Counted from the stretch's first letter, positions 45,971-55,093 are shown. The stretch is DNA of 64,000 nucleotides from JBEGQX01 sp041180805 (GCA_041180805.1 JBEGQX010000365.1:1-64000); one strand, 5' to 3'. Notes: a model not told the origin generated them from the letters alone. Numbers and translations: made by a program.

Positions 45971-46000
45971 AGAGCCGGGCCCGATTAAAGGCCCGGCTCT
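45971..46000. terminator. Bidirectional rho-independent terminator
   Basis: Perfect 11-bp arms AGAGCCGGGCC (45971-45981) and GGCCCGGCTCT (45990-46000) flank an 8-nt loop. A-rich sequence to the left and a T-containing tract to the right allow termination of both dapL and the convergent SGNH hydrolase gene. Confidence 0.88.
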
Positions 46001-46018
46001 AATAGTTTTGGCTTCCGA

Positions 46019-46780
46019 TTATTTGAGCAGATCCTTAATTACGCTTTCCACGGCATTAGCCCAGATCTCGTATCCCTTTTCGCTAAGGTGCAATTGATCA
46101 GGCATAATATCCTTTGGAATGGCGCCATTTCCATCAAGGAATTTGCCACCAATATCCAGGAACTTCACGCTTTTGCCACCATCATCAAGCTTTGCAATCA
46201 TCTTGTTAATGTTGTCAATTTTATCTTTCTGGGTCTTGCGGGCAGTTTCATCTTTTGCGGTATTTCGGGGAAACACGGCCAAAAGAAGAATCTTGGTCTT
46301 GGGTGAGCGCTTTTTTACCTCGGCAACAATTGCCTTGATACCATCTGCGATCTCCTCGGAGGTGTTGTCCATGTTGTTGGAATTATTCGTACCGATCATC
46401 AACTGCAAAACCTTGGGCTGAATTCCATCCAATTCCCCGTTCTGCAACCTCCAGAGAACATGCTGGGTACGATCCCCGCCAATTCCGAAATTGGCAGCTT
46501 TCAAAGGCACAAACTTGGAAGCAAAAAGCTTGCTGCCAGAGGCTTTATCACTGTGGCCTTCACCTCCCCAGGCATCGGTAATGGAATCTCCCAGGAACAG
46601 AAGATCCACATTGCCACGTTTTGCGATCTGCACAAATGTGTCATGGCGCTTTTCCCAATTCTTATCCCTTGGAGCGGGCTTGGTGGCGGTATTCTCCTTG
46701 CTTTGCGCATTCGCGAAAGAGACCAATCCAAAAAGGATTACAGCCAGGGTCATGGATCCGGCAAATTTTCCACGCATCAT
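46019..46780 (-). CDS. SGNH/GDSL-type exported hydrolase
   Basis: A 253-aa protein with a signal peptide (GSMTLAVILFGLVSFANA). The four SGNH blocks are visible: LFLGDSITDAWGG (Ser nucleophile), FGIGGDRTQHVLWRL (Gly), MIGTNNSNN (Asn) and MPDQLHLSEKG (Asp and His). This is the GDSL-like/PAF-acetylhydrolase family, esterases acting on lipid, acetyl-sugar or similar esters. Several planctomycete members act outside the cytoplasm. Substrate cannot be read from sequence. It ends at the shared terminator. Confidence 0.88.
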   Translation of the reverse strand: MMRGKFAGSMTLAVILFGLVSFANAQSKENTATKPAPRDKNWEKRHDTFVQIAKRGNVDLLFLGDSITDAWGGEGHSDKASGSKLFASKFVPLKAANFGIGGDRTQHVLWRLQNGELDGIQPKVLQLMIGTNNSNNMDNTSEEIADGIKAIVAEVKKRSPKTKILLLAVFPRNTAKDETARKTQKDKIDNINKMIAKLDDGGKSVKFLDIGGKFLDGNGAIPKDIMPDQLHLSEKGYEIWANAVESVIKDLLK

Positions 46781-46933
46781 GATTCTCCTTTCAAAAATTG
46801 ATTACCAAGGCGTGAGAAGACATCATGGCTTGGAACCTCACACCAGTCAAACTTTTTGAAGATTCGATCCGGGTTTTTGCCAATCCGCTCGACCCCAAAA
46901 ACTAACTTGGGTAAACTTGTTGAAGGTGAAACC

Positions 46934-48319
46934 ATGCTGATGTTCCAAGCAGGACAACAACTGAATCGCAGATTATTCATGGCCCTTGGAATACCCATGG
47001 CAGGGCTTACAGGGAATCTCCATGGATTCGTCCCCACAAAGCCGGCCAAGGCAAAATCCGTCATTGTGCTCTTCTGTGGTGGAGGGCAAAGCCAGTTGGA
47101 AATGTGGGATCCAAAGCCAGATGCCCCAGCCGAGGTTCGTGGTGCTTTTTCAACCATTAACACAAAAACTCCGGGGCTTCGTTTTGGCGAACATATGCCT
47201 CAAATTGCCAGGCAGTCGCATCGATTTACTGTGCTTCGAAGCGTGAGCCACGATGATACCGACCATGGTTCGGCCTGCTATTTAAGCCTTACCGGCCTCT
47301 TTCATGTTCAAAAATCAGCAAATCCGCCCCCAAAGCCTGATGACCCTCCAACGCTTGCCAGTATTTTTCGCAGGTTAAAACCCGAGGCACCCTTTGGATT
47401 CCCATCCGTGCATCTTAACGGGCCTCTGCTTGTTCCGGAACTTCCAAGCCCGGGGCAAAGTTCAGGATATTTGGGCAGGGTGATGGAACCCCTGGAGGTC
47501 GATCCCGAATTTCCCGAACGTTCACTGCCAGCTTTGGAAACCCGGGATGAACTGCCCGTTGTTCGCCTGCAAAAAAGACAATTACTTAGGGATGCCCTTG
47601 AACAGCACCAAAAAACTTGGGAGAAAACTCCCGGCCTTCTCGATTACGACCAGCGCTACAGACAAGCCTATCAACTCATCAGTAATCCCATCGCCCGCTC
47701 CGCATTTGATTTATCTTCCGAACCAGAATCTGTGCGAAACAGGTATGGCAGAAATCGCTCGGGTCAGTCTTGCCTTCTCGCCCGCAGGCTTGTTGAAAAG
47801 GGTATTCCCTGGATCACGGTATTTTGGAATGGCAACATAAGGGGCCAGGACAAGGAACCAGATTTAACCGATCAATATGGATGGGACACTCATAACGATA
47901 TTTTTGAAGCCATGAAGGATCGGCTTTTGCCTCGCTTTGACCAGAGTTTCTCCGCACTAATTGAAGACCTTGACCAGCGCGGCCTTCTTGCAACAACGCT
48001 GGTAGTGTGCATGGGGGAATTTGGCAGGGCCCCCCTGGTTGCATTAGAACCACGCTTTGCCGGAGCCACCCCCGGAAGAAAGCATTGGGCTGCCGCTTAT
48101 TCAGTGGTATTTGCCGGAGCAGGAGTCCAAAAAGGTGCCATACTCGGGGCAACTGATGCAAAGGGGGCTTACCCAACATTGGATCGAGTTTCCCCCATGG
48201 ATATTCATGCAACCATTTTTGATGCCCTTGGAGTCGATCCATCAGGGGACTATCATGATTTATTGAACCGGTCATCCCCCATTAGCAGGGGAAGGGTAAT
48301 CAGTCGTCTTTATTCCTGA
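46934..48319 (+). CDS. DUF1501 protein, shorter variant
   Basis: The ATG at 46934, preceded by AAGGTG, starts a 461-aa protein; the longer frame adds 26 unlikely residues. The leader NRRLFMALGIPMAGLTG is Tat-like but lacks the usual Ser before the arginines. DUF1501 landmarks are LFCGGGQSQLEMWDPKP, SHDDTDHGSACYLSLTG, GWDTHND, MGEFGRAPLV and GRKHWAAAY. It begins a run with HtrA-like protease, shikimate dehydrogenase and cupin genes with gaps of only 5-18 nt, unlike the DUF1501 copies at 10015 and 59441. Confidence 0.87.
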   Translation: MLMFQAGQQLNRRLFMALGIPMAGLTGNLHGFVPTKPAKAKSVIVLFCGGGQSQLEMWDPKPDAPAEVRGAFSTINTKTPGLRFGEHMPQIARQSHRFTVLRSVSHDDTDHGSACYLSLTGLFHVQKSANPPPKPDDPPTLASIFRRLKPEAPFGFPSVHLNGPLLVPELPSPGQSSGYLGRVMEPLEVDPEFPERSLPALETRDELPVVRLQKRQLLRDALEQHQKTWEKTPGLLDYDQRYRQAYQLISNPIARSAFDLSSEPESVRNRYGRNRSGQSCLLARRLVEKGIPWITVFWNGNIRGQDKEPDLTDQYGWDTHNDIFEAMKDRLLPRFDQSFSALIEDLDQRGLLATTLVVCMGEFGRAPLVALEPRFAGATPGRKHWAAAYSVVFAGAGVQKGAILGATDAKGAYPTLDRVSPMDIHATIFDALGVDPSGDYHDLLNRSSPISRGRVISRLYS

Positions 48320-48337
48320 TCTTTCAGGGCAAAAACT

Positions 48338-49510
48338 ATGCAGAATTATCCAGAACATAATCAGGGCTCACCTCCGAAGTACCTTATACCTTTGGTTGTA
48401 ATTTCAGTTCTGGCGTTGTTGATGCCATTTATCCTGGCAGGCTTGTACTTCACGGGGCGTTTGCAATTTCCAGGGACAAATGAGGACGCAAGAAAATATG
48501 GTAATGCCAGGACAGTGGTCCCCCGCGGCAACCTCGCCGAGGATGAAAAATCCACCATCGAACTATACAACCGTAGCAAGCAATGTGTGGTTCATATCAC
48601 CACACTTGCAAACCGCCGCAGTGCTTTCAGCTTGAATGTTCAACAAGTACCTGAGGGAACTGGCTCGGGTTTTATCTGGGATGAAGGCGGGCACATTGTA
48701 ACTAACTTCCATGTCATTCAAAACGCCGATGCTGCGGAAGTCACCTTTTCCGACAATAGCACCTATCCTGCAAGAATGGTCGGGTACTACGCGGACAAAG
48801 ATTTGGCCGTTCTAAAGGTTGATGCACCCAAATCCAAACTTAAGCCCATACCAGTGGGCAAATCGGAAGATTTACAGGTGGGCCAGAAAGTTTTTGCGAT
48901 AGGCAACCCTTTTGGCCTGGATCAGACCCTTACCACGGGCATCATCAGCGCACTGGGAAGGGAAATCGATTCTGTAACCAAGCGGCCCATCAAAAATGTG
49001 ATCCAGTCGGATGCAGCGATCAATCCTGGTAATTCCGGCGGTCCACTACTGGACAGTGCCGGCCTTTTAATTGGTGTGAACACTGCTATCGCAAGTTCCA
49101 CAGGGCATTCCGCCGGCATCAGTTTTGCCATTCCGGTGGACGAAGTGAACCGGGTTGTCCCCGAATTGATCCGCCATGGAAAAATCACCAAACCCGCCTT
49201 GGGGGTCACCCTTGCCCCCGACCACCTTGCAAAGCAATTGGGAAGCAAAGGTGTCATGGTGTTGGAAACACTGCCTGAAGGCCCCGCTGCAAAAGCAGGA
49301 ATAAAAGGTGCCAGCAGGGCAAGAAGTGGAAAAGTTATCCCAGGAGATTTTATTATCCGAATCGATGAACAAGTGATTCAAACCTTAAAGGATTTGTACC
49401 TGTACCTTGATTCCAAAAAGGTTGGGGATACAGTCAAGGTAGTGGTGGATCGGGAAGGTGCGGAGGAAATCATGGAAATAACTCTCGCTCCCTTGCAATC
49501 GCTTAAATAA
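48338..49510 (+). CDS. HtrA/DegP-type serine protease with PDZ domain
   Basis: A 390-aa protein anchored by one N-terminal helix (YLIPLVVISVLALLMPFILA). The trypsin-like domain has the triad His in IVTNFHVI, Asp in DKDLAVLKVD and Ser in NPGNSGGPLLDS. One PDZ domain (about 275-380, GVMVLETLPEGPAAKAGI) follows. HtrA proteases degrade or refold damaged envelope proteins. The gene lies 18 nt after DUF1501 and 18 nt before aroE, so it is in the same transcript, though the functional link between these genes is unclear. Confidence 0.93.
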   Translation: MQNYPEHNQGSPPKYLIPLVVISVLALLMPFILAGLYFTGRLQFPGTNEDARKYGNARTVVPRGNLAEDEKSTIELYNRSKQCVVHITTLANRRSAFSLNVQQVPEGTGSGFIWDEGGHIVTNFHVIQNADAAEVTFSDNSTYPARMVGYYADKDLAVLKVDAPKSKLKPIPVGKSEDLQVGQKVFAIGNPFGLDQTLTTGIISALGREIDSVTKRPIKNVIQSDAAINPGNSGGPLLDSAGLLIGVNTAIASSTGHSAGISFAIPVDEVNRVVPELIRHGKITKPALGVTLAPDHLAKQLGSKGVMVLETLPEGPAAKAGIKGASRARSGKVIPGDFIIRIDEQVIQTLKDLYLYLDSKKVGDTVKVVVDREGAEEIMEITLAPLQSLK

Positions 49511-49528
49511 CTGGTCTGGAAAAATATC

Positions 49529-50386
49529 ATGACAAAGGAATTAAACTTCAAACAAGAACTTACCGCATGCTTCGGCAAACCCGTGGCGGAGAACCCGACT
49601 CAGGCAATGATCGAGGCTGCTTACGCCCACCACAACCTTTTTTGGCGCTACCTTACCATTGAAGTGGACCCCGCAGACCTGAAAGCCGCTGTCGCGGGTG
49701 CCCGGGCAATGGGTTTTCGCGGGTTCAACTGCACCATACCCCATAAGGTTGCGGTTATTCAGCATCTGGATGGCCTTGGGGAATCCGCCTCGGTAATGGG
49801 CGCGGTGAATTGTGTGGTACGCAGAGGCGGGAAACTCATCGGTGAAAACACAGATGGCAAGGGTTTTCTGGAATCGCTACGCGAGGTGATGGATCCCAAG
49901 GGAAAGAATATTGTAGTGTTCGGAGCGGGTGGCGCAGCCCGTGCCATAACTGTCGAATTAGCCCTTGCAGGTGCCGCTGGTTTTCAGATTGTTAATCGTG
50001 GAAGCCAAAGGGGAGAGGAACTAGCAACACTTTTGAAAGAAAAAGTAAAAGCAAAAGTTGATTTCATTCCTTGGAAAACCACTTTCAAAGTCCCCACCCA
50101 GACCCATGTTGTGATCAACGCAACTTCCATCGGATTATTCCCGGATGTGAATGCCAGACTGGATTTTGATACCGCCTCATTAAGGCCTGAAATGGTGGTT
50201 GCGGATGTAATTCCCAATCCACCAGAAACCAACCTTGTGCGGGATGCCCGTAAGGCTGGTTGCAAAGTTCTAGATGGATTGGGAATGCTGGTAAACCAGG
50301 GAGTTATTGGAATTAAACACTGGACCGGCATCGACCCGGACCCCTCCGTAATGCGCAAGGCACTTGAGAAAGTATTTGGAGTTTAA
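49529..50386 (+). CDS. aroE: Shikimate dehydrogenase
   Basis: A 285-aa NADP-linked enzyme that reduces 3-dehydroshikimate in aromatic amino acid synthesis. Visible motifs: NCTIPHKVAVI with the catalytic Lys, GENTDGKGF with the partner Asp, and the nucleotide-binding VVFGAGGAARAI. The C-terminal GLGMLVNQGVIG is family-typical. The N-terminal substrate segment reads PVAENPTQAM where the usual Ser-x-Ser-Pro is found, so the two shikimate-binding serines appear as Asn and Thr. This is a recognised alternative subtype, but specificity for quinate or another analogue remains possible. 18 nt behind the protease gene. Confidence 0.9.
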   Translation: MTKELNFKQELTACFGKPVAENPTQAMIEAAYAHHNLFWRYLTIEVDPADLKAAVAGARAMGFRGFNCTIPHKVAVIQHLDGLGESASVMGAVNCVVRRGGKLIGENTDGKGFLESLREVMDPKGKNIVVFGAGGAARAITVELALAGAAGFQIVNRGSQRGEELATLLKEKVKAKVDFIPWKTTFKVPTQTHVVINATSIGLFPDVNARLDFDTASLRPEMVVADVIPNPPETNLVRDARKAGCKVLDGLGMLVNQGVIGIKHWTGIDPDPSVMRKALEKVFGV

Positions 50387-50390
50387 CCAA

Positions 50391-50804
50391 GTGCAAGAAT
50401 CAACCGAACAAAAAATCCTTTGCGTGCAATCGGGGGTCAGCACCAACATCCAACAACTTGGGCCTTATGGAATTGAGACATTGATTGACCTTCCAGAAGA
50501 GGGAAAAACCACCGCTTATCGAGTTCATATTCAACCCAACAGCAAAACCTCCACAAGTTATCACCAGATAGCCGAGGAGCTTTACTATGTCCTATCAGGT
50601 TCCGGGATAGCTTTCCTGAATGGCAAGCCATTTGAGTTGAAACCGGGGATTTTCCTGCGACTTCCACCGGGCACCCGGCATGCGTTCGAAGCCTTTGCCG
50701 AGGGTCTGGATATGTTGGATGTTCATTCCCCGGGTTGCAGGCCCAACAGGGATGTTTATTTTCCCGAAGGCAAAACACCCGAGGGTTTCCACAAGCAGGG
50801 ATAG
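50391..50804 (+). CDS. Cupin-domain protein
   Basis: A GTG start at 50391 with GGAG about 9 nt upstream gives 137 aa; the longer TTG-initiated frame would overlap aroE. The protein is a single cupin barrel: SYHQIAEELYYVLSGSGIAFL carries part of motif 1 (His and Glu ligands, shown shortened) and PGTRHAFEAFAEGLDMLDVHSPG gives motif 2 with its His (shortened likewise). A mononuclear metal site is likely. Such proteins are often isomerases, dioxygenases or sugar binders. It is the last gene of the run beginning at 46934. Confidence 0.82.
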   Translation: MQESTEQKILCVQSGVSTNIQQLGPYGIETLIDLPEEGKTTAYRVHIQPNSKTSTSYHQIAEELYYVLSGSGIAFLNGKPFELKPGIFLRLPPGTRHAFEAFAEGLDMLDVHSPGCRPNRDVYFPEGKTPEGFHKQG

Positions 50805-50811
50805 GAAAGCC

Positions 50812-52293
50812 TTAACCGTTCCAGTCTTTCCGCTCGCGGGACGAGGGAATATTCAACATCTTTCGGTACTTTGTAATGGTTCTTCTGGCTACTGGGTAAC
50901 CGTCCGCCTGTAATTTTTCAACCAAGTCTTCATCTGACAGCGGATTGGTTTTGTCTTCGCTGGCAACCACGTCCAACAGTTTCCTGCGTATCTTTTCCCA
51001 CGCAATATCCTCACCACTGGCATTCTGGGTGCCACCGCCAAAAAACCTTTTCAGAGGAAAAACTCCGCGGGGCGTCTGAACCCATTTGTCATCCACCGCC
51101 CTGCTAATGGTGGATACATCCACACCAACAACATCAGCAATCTGCTGCATTTTCAAAGGTTCCATGTATTCCGGGCCGGAATCCAGAAAGCTTTTCTGGC
51201 GTTCCACGATTGCCTGGGTGACTTTGCGAAGAGTGTTCTTGCGCTGCTCAATGGCTTCAAGCAACCACTGGGCAGATTGAATCTTGGGTCGAAGAAACTC
51301 CTTGACCTTCGGATCTGTAGCCTTGTTTTTACATTCCGCAAGATATCCCTTGTTAAGCTGGACATTAGGCAAAAGGTCATCCACCAGCTTTACGATATAC
51401 TCGCCATTTTCATCTTGCAGAACCTCAATATCAGGGACAACGTAGGGAATGTTGCCTGCATGAAAATCCGCCGCAGGCTTTGGATTGAGTTTCTTGATCA
51501 CTTCGATCGCCTGCATGATCGTTGGCAGTTCAAATCCGGTGGATTTTTGAATGGCGGGAATCCGGTTGTGGCGAATATCTTCCAAGTGATTATTGATCAG
51601 TGAACGAACCACATCGCCATGTTCGGTATCGGGGGTAAGCTGAAGCAGCAGGCATTCGGAAAGATCCCGCGCCCCAACCCCCAAAGGCTCAAGCCCCTGA
51701 ACTATGTAGATTGCTTCTTCGATGGCATCCGTGGAAGCGGCAGGATCAACCATCGCACAAAGTTCATCTATTCCCAGCTTCAGATATCCACCATCATCAA
51801 GGTTGGAAATCACAAGATGCACAAGCTTGCGAATATCCTTCTTGATATCCATGAATGCAAGCTGGTCTATCAGGTATTCTTCAAGCGACTGTGGCCTGGA
51901 AACCATGTTTTGCATGGCATCGTGCTTGCGGTCGGAATATTCCTCGCTGGCTGCCCGCGATGGCCGATGATCATCAAAGAATGATTCTTTCCAGTCATCG
52001 GGAATACTATCCAGGCGTTCAAAGTCCGATTCTGCCTGCCCGCTTGTATCAATGTCCAGAACCTTGGATTCCGGCGCATAATCTTCAGGGCTTTCAGCAG
52101 GTTCAGGCGTTTCGGAAAAGTTCTCATCCGCATCCTGTGTAAGCTCCAGCACAGGGTTTTCCTGAAGCTCCTGTTGGATTTTCTCCTCAAGTGCCATGAT
52201 GGGCATCTGCAGAATCTCCATGGATTGGATCATACGAGGAGCCAGGTGCATTTCCTGGCTCATTCGCTGTCCCATGGAGGTTTCTAGACGCAT
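50812..52293 (-). CDS. rpoN: RNA polymerase sigma-54 factor
   Basis: A 493-aa alternative sigma factor that needs AAA+ activators. The N-terminal activator-interacting region (SQEMHLAPRMIQSMEILQMP) is followed by an acidic stretch (about 50-110). The core-binding domain (about 140-330) comes next. The C-terminal DNA-binding part ends with the RpoN box ARRTITKYRKMLNIPSSRERK (the 20-residue core starts at ARRTITKYRKML). It lies 37 nt downstream of recR and is probably the last gene of the dnaX operon. No activator gene is visible in the window. Confidence 0.95.
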   Translation of the reverse strand: MRLETSMGQRMSQEMHLAPRMIQSMEILQMPIMALEEKIQQELQENPVLELTQDADENFSETPEPAESPEDYAPESKVLDIDTSGQAESDFERLDSIPDDWKESFFDDHRPSRAASEEYSDRKHDAMQNMVSRPQSLEEYLIDQLAFMDIKKDIRKLVHLVISNLDDGGYLKLGIDELCAMVDPAASTDAIEEAIYIVQGLEPLGVGARDLSECLLLQLTPDTEHGDVVRSLINNHLEDIRHNRIPAIQKSTGFELPTIMQAIEVIKKLNPKPAADFHAGNIPYVVPDIEVLQDENGEYIVKLVDDLLPNVQLNKGYLAECKNKATDPKVKEFLRPKIQSAQWLLEAIEQRKNTLRKVTQAIVERQKSFLDSGPEYMEPLKMQQIADVVGVDVSTISRAVDDKWVQTPRGVFPLKRFFGGGTQNASGEDIAWEKIRRKLLDVVASEDKTNPLSDEDLVEKLQADGYPVARRTITKYRKMLNIPSSRERKDWNG

Positions 52294-52330
52294 GACAAAT
52301 CCCCAAGCCCAATATTATCCACTTATTATT

Positions 52331-52942
52331 CTATAACTGTTGACGCCCTTCGAGAGCATCCGCAAGAATTTGGTTGCTGGCATACTCCAACCCGGAACCA
52401 CTGGGCAATCCCCGGGCCAGCCTGGTTATTTTAACCCCCGTGGGCGCAAGAATACTGGAAAGGTAAAGAGCTGTTCCATCACCTTCCAAGTTCGGGTTCG
52501 TTGCCATGATAATTTCGCGGACATTACCACCAGCAACCCTGTCCATAAGGCGATCGATGGTTAATTGGTCTGGGCCCATGTTATCTAATGGGGCCAGCCT
52601 GCCATGCAGAACATGATAAACTCCGCGATAAATTCCGGATCTTTCCATCGCCCCTAGATCTCTGGGTTGTTCGACAATGCAAATAAGGGTGGGATCCCTT
52701 CTTAGATCCGAACAAATATGACAATGGTCATGCTCGGTGGGGTTACAACATGTCTTGCAATTGCGGATGGATTCTTTGATGGCGCGCAAACATTCGGCAA
52801 GGGCCAGTACATCTTTGCGATCCGCTCCAAGCAAATAATGGGTAAGGCGCTCTGCGGACTTCGGACCTATGCCCGGCAGTTTGCCAAGTTCTTGCATCAA
52901 TCTCGCTATTACACCAGCTTGTTGATCCATCAACGCACTCAA
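52331..52942 (-). CDS. recR: Recombination protein RecR
   Basis: A 203-aa protein of the RecFOR repair pathway. The N-terminal helix-hairpin-helix (LGKLPGIGPKSAERLTHYLL) binds DNA. A C4 zinc finger (NCKTCCNPTEHDHCHIC) follows at about 61-77. The Toprim domain has CIVEQPRDLGAMERSGIYRG and MATNPNLEGDGTALYL (both shortened). It sits 17 nt behind ybaB, the usual dnaX-ybaB-recR order. Confidence 0.95.
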   Translation of the reverse strand: MSALMDQQAGVIARLMQELGKLPGIGPKSAERLTHYLLGADRKDVLALAECLRAIKESIRNCKTCCNPTEHDHCHICSDLRRDPTLICIVEQPRDLGAMERSGIYRGVYHVLHGRLAPLDNMGPDQLTIDRLMDRVAGGNVREIIMATNPNLEGDGTALYLSSILAPTGVKITRLARGLPSGSGLEYASNQILADALEGRQQL

Positions 52943-52959
52943 TTATGCCTCAGATTTGA

Positions 52960-53301
52960 TTATCCCATTCCGGGTAACTGGAAACCACCCGGAAGGCCCA
53001 GCGATTGTGCAAGTTTTCCGGTTTCTTCAGCAATTTGAGTTCGCACTTTTGCCATGGCTTGATTCGTGGCACCACGAATCAATTCTTCCAGACAATCCCG
53101 GTCCTGCATTTTCCAGGCATCATCAGAAATCCGACAGGACAACATTTCAAATTTACCATTCACTTTTACGGCCACCAGCCCGGCACCAGCATCACCCTGC
53201 GCTGTTATCTTTTCAAGCTTGCCTTGCATTTCCATTGCCTGTTCTTGCATTTTAGGCAAGTTTTTCATCAGGCTTGCAAACTGTCCGATTTCCTTGAACA
53301 T
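52960..53301 (-). CDS. ybaB: YbaB/EbfC nucleoid-associated protein
   Basis: A 113-aa DNA-binding protein of the YbaB/EbfC family. The typical helical N-terminus (MFKEIGQFASLMKNLPKMQEQ) and VKVNGKFEMLSCRISDD in the beta sheet are present, with the C-terminal LPGGFQLPGMG. It starts 2 nt after the dnaX stop, so it is translationally coupled. It may help organise DNA or assist RecR. Confidence 0.93.
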   Translation of the reverse strand: MFKEIGQFASLMKNLPKMQEQAMEMQGKLEKITAQGDAGAGLVAVKVNGKFEMLSCRISDDAWKMQDRDCLEELIRGATNQAMAKVRTQIAEETGKLAQSLGLPGGFQLPGMG

Positions 53302-53303
53302 CC

Positions 53304-55058
53304 TTACTCCTCTTCCTCGTCCGTCTTTTTATCCTTGGGTGGATACACCCCAAAACCTTGATCGGCGCGGACAATTGTGGCGTTTAAAACTTCCAGGGCC
53401 CTTTGAACCATGGGATCTTTTTCCGCAATCAGTTTTGTATTCTCCCTGGGCTTGGGAGGCGCCTGCTCGGCCACGGGCTGGAGTAATGGCGATGGCACCG
53501 GGACTACCGCACCCGTTCCCAACGACATCCTAACCTGCCAGGATTGGCCGGTAATTTTCAATAAAACTTCCTGAATTCGATTGGTCCTGCCAGGTTCCTG
53601 ACAAAGTTCCATAGCCAGATTATATTCCCTGGAAAATTCAAGCACTAGGGCATTTGAACCGGCAATACTTGGGAAACCGGCTTTTTTAAGCTCGTTTCCC
53701 AGCATGGGACCCACGCCTTGAATGACCTGCATCCAGATGGATGGAAGATTCTCCTCCGTCAGGCCATTCAGGGGTATTTCCCCTGGCGCAAGGATTTCAA
53801 TTTTAGGTTCTGTCAGGAACTTTTTTTTTAAGCCCTCGGGGGGGGCAACAATCTGAGGCCTTGCAGGGCTGCCGCCAGGCATAGTTCCGGATTGAAGTTG
53901 GGTTATTAATTGGGAAACATTTAATAAATCCTTCAGGCGGGAAACCCGTATCAAACCCAGTTCGACCATGGTTCGGGGTTGATGTGTATGCTTTAGGCGG
54001 GAACGAGTCAGGGATAGCACATCCATTGCAGCCAAAATGTTGTCAAGCGATACCGACTTTGTCAGTTCTGAAAATCGCTGCTTGTTCCCCGAAGAAATCA
54101 TGGTATCGGCCGGCAGGACACCCGAACTGCTAAGCACCATCATATCTCGCCAGAAGGTTAAAAGTTGCTCTACCAGTTCTCCCATCTGTAAACCACGTTC
54201 GCATGCCTTTTCCATCTGGGCCAACACACCGGCAGCATTACCTGAAATAACCGCTTCCGCAAGTTCAAGAATTCTTTCTTCATCTACCATGCCAATCAGG
54301 CGGTGAACCTCATCCCTGGTGAGTTTACCAGTGGAAAACGCCAGTGCCTGATCTAAAAGCGATTGGGCATCCCGCATCGATCCACCCGCCCGCCTTGCGA
54401 TAAGCTCCACGGCAGCGCTTTCCGCTTCCAAGCCTTCCTTGTCAATAATTTCAGACAGATGCTTGGCAATTTGCTGGGTTGGAATTCCAACAAAATCGAA
54501 TCGTTGGCAGCGCGAAAGAATGGTGATCGGAATCTTTTGAACTTCGGTGGTGGCAAAGATGAACTTCACATGACCGGGTGGTTCTTCAAGCGTTTTCAAC
54601 AGCGCATTGAAAGCAGGGCCACTAAGCATGTGGACTTCGTCGATAATGTAAATTTTGTAACGAGACCTGCTTGGGCGATATTGCACATTATTGCGAATCT
54701 CGCGAACCTCATCGATGCCGCGGTTGCTGGCACCATCAATTTCCAGGACATCAACATCCTCTCCGGTGGAAATGGCAGTGCAAATGGAACAGGTTCCACA
54801 AGGGGATGTGGTTGGGCCCTTCTCACAGTTTAAAGCCTTGGCCAGAATTCTGGCAGTGGAGGTTTTCCCCACCCCGCGTGCCCCCGTGAACAGGTAGGCA
54901 TGCGCCACCCGATTGTTATTGATGGCATTGGTTAAAACTTGGGCAACGGCATCCTGGCCTATCAAATCCTGAAAAGCCCCGGGACGGTACCTCCGCGCCA
55001 GGACCGTGTATTGATCCTTGGTGGTTTTCTCAGTGTTTTTTTGACTTGACTTGGCCAT
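53304..55058 (-). CDS. dnaX: DNA polymerase III subunit gamma/tau
   Basis: A 584-aa clamp-loader ATPase. Walker A is GARGVGKTSTA, followed by the zinc module with Cys in NCEKGPTTSPCGTCSIC. Walker B region IIDEVHML and the sensor region ATTEVQKIP follow. Domains I-III span about 1-370; a Pro-rich linker and a tau-specific C-terminal part follow. Leu410 is followed by three lysines encoded by an A9 run (plus-strand T9 at 53821-53829). A one-base slip either way gives a stop within 10 codons, leaving a 414- to 418-aa gamma-like protein. It lies directly downstream of the SRP RNA gene. Confidence 0.95.
   Translation of the reverse strand: MAKSSQKNTEKTTKDQYTVLARRYRPGAFQDLIGQDAVAQVLTNAINNNRVAHAYLFTGARGVGKTSTARILAKALNCEKGPTTSPCGTCSICTAISTGEDVDVLEIDGASNRGIDEVREIRNNVQYRPSRSRYKIYIIDEVHMLSGPAFNALLKTLEEPPGHVKFIFATTEVQKIPITILSRCQRFDFVGIPTQQIAKHLSEIIDKEGLEAESAAVELIARRAGGSMRDAQSLLDQALAFSTGKLTRDEVHRLIGMVDEERILELAEAVISGNAAGVLAQMEKACERGLQMGELVEQLLTFWRDMMVLSSSGVLPADTMISSGNKQRFSELTKSVSLDNILAAMDVLSLTRSRLKHTHQPRTMVELGLIRVSRLKDLLNVSQLITQLQSGTMPGGSPARPQIVAPPEGLKKKFLTEPKIEILAPGEIPLNGLTEENLPSIWMQVIQGVGPMLGNELKKAGFPSIAGSNALVLEFSREYNLAMELCQEPGRTNRIQEVLLKITGQSWQVRMSLGTGAVVPVPSPLLQPVAEQAPPKPRENTKLIAEKDPMVQRALEVLNATIVRADQGFGVYPPKDKKTDEEEE
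53821..53829 (-). promoter_or_regulatory. dnaX: A9 slippery run inside dnaX
   Basis: Nine consecutive A residues on the coding strand, read as TTA AAA AAA AAG. The in-frame heptamer A AAA AAG is the slippery site used for -1 frameshifting in E. coli dnaX; an A9 run causes transcriptional slippage in Thermus dnaX. A GAGGG lies just upstream and a C8 run (plus-strand G8 at 53838-53845) slightly further upstream. Confidence 0.6.
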
Positions 55059-55093
55059 GCAAACCAGAAAAGGGTTGGCTGGCTAGAAAAAGA

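Noticed and set aside
50364..50390. TTG start for the cupin gene overlapping aroE
   Set aside because: The GTG at 50391 has GGAG upstream and avoids the overlap.
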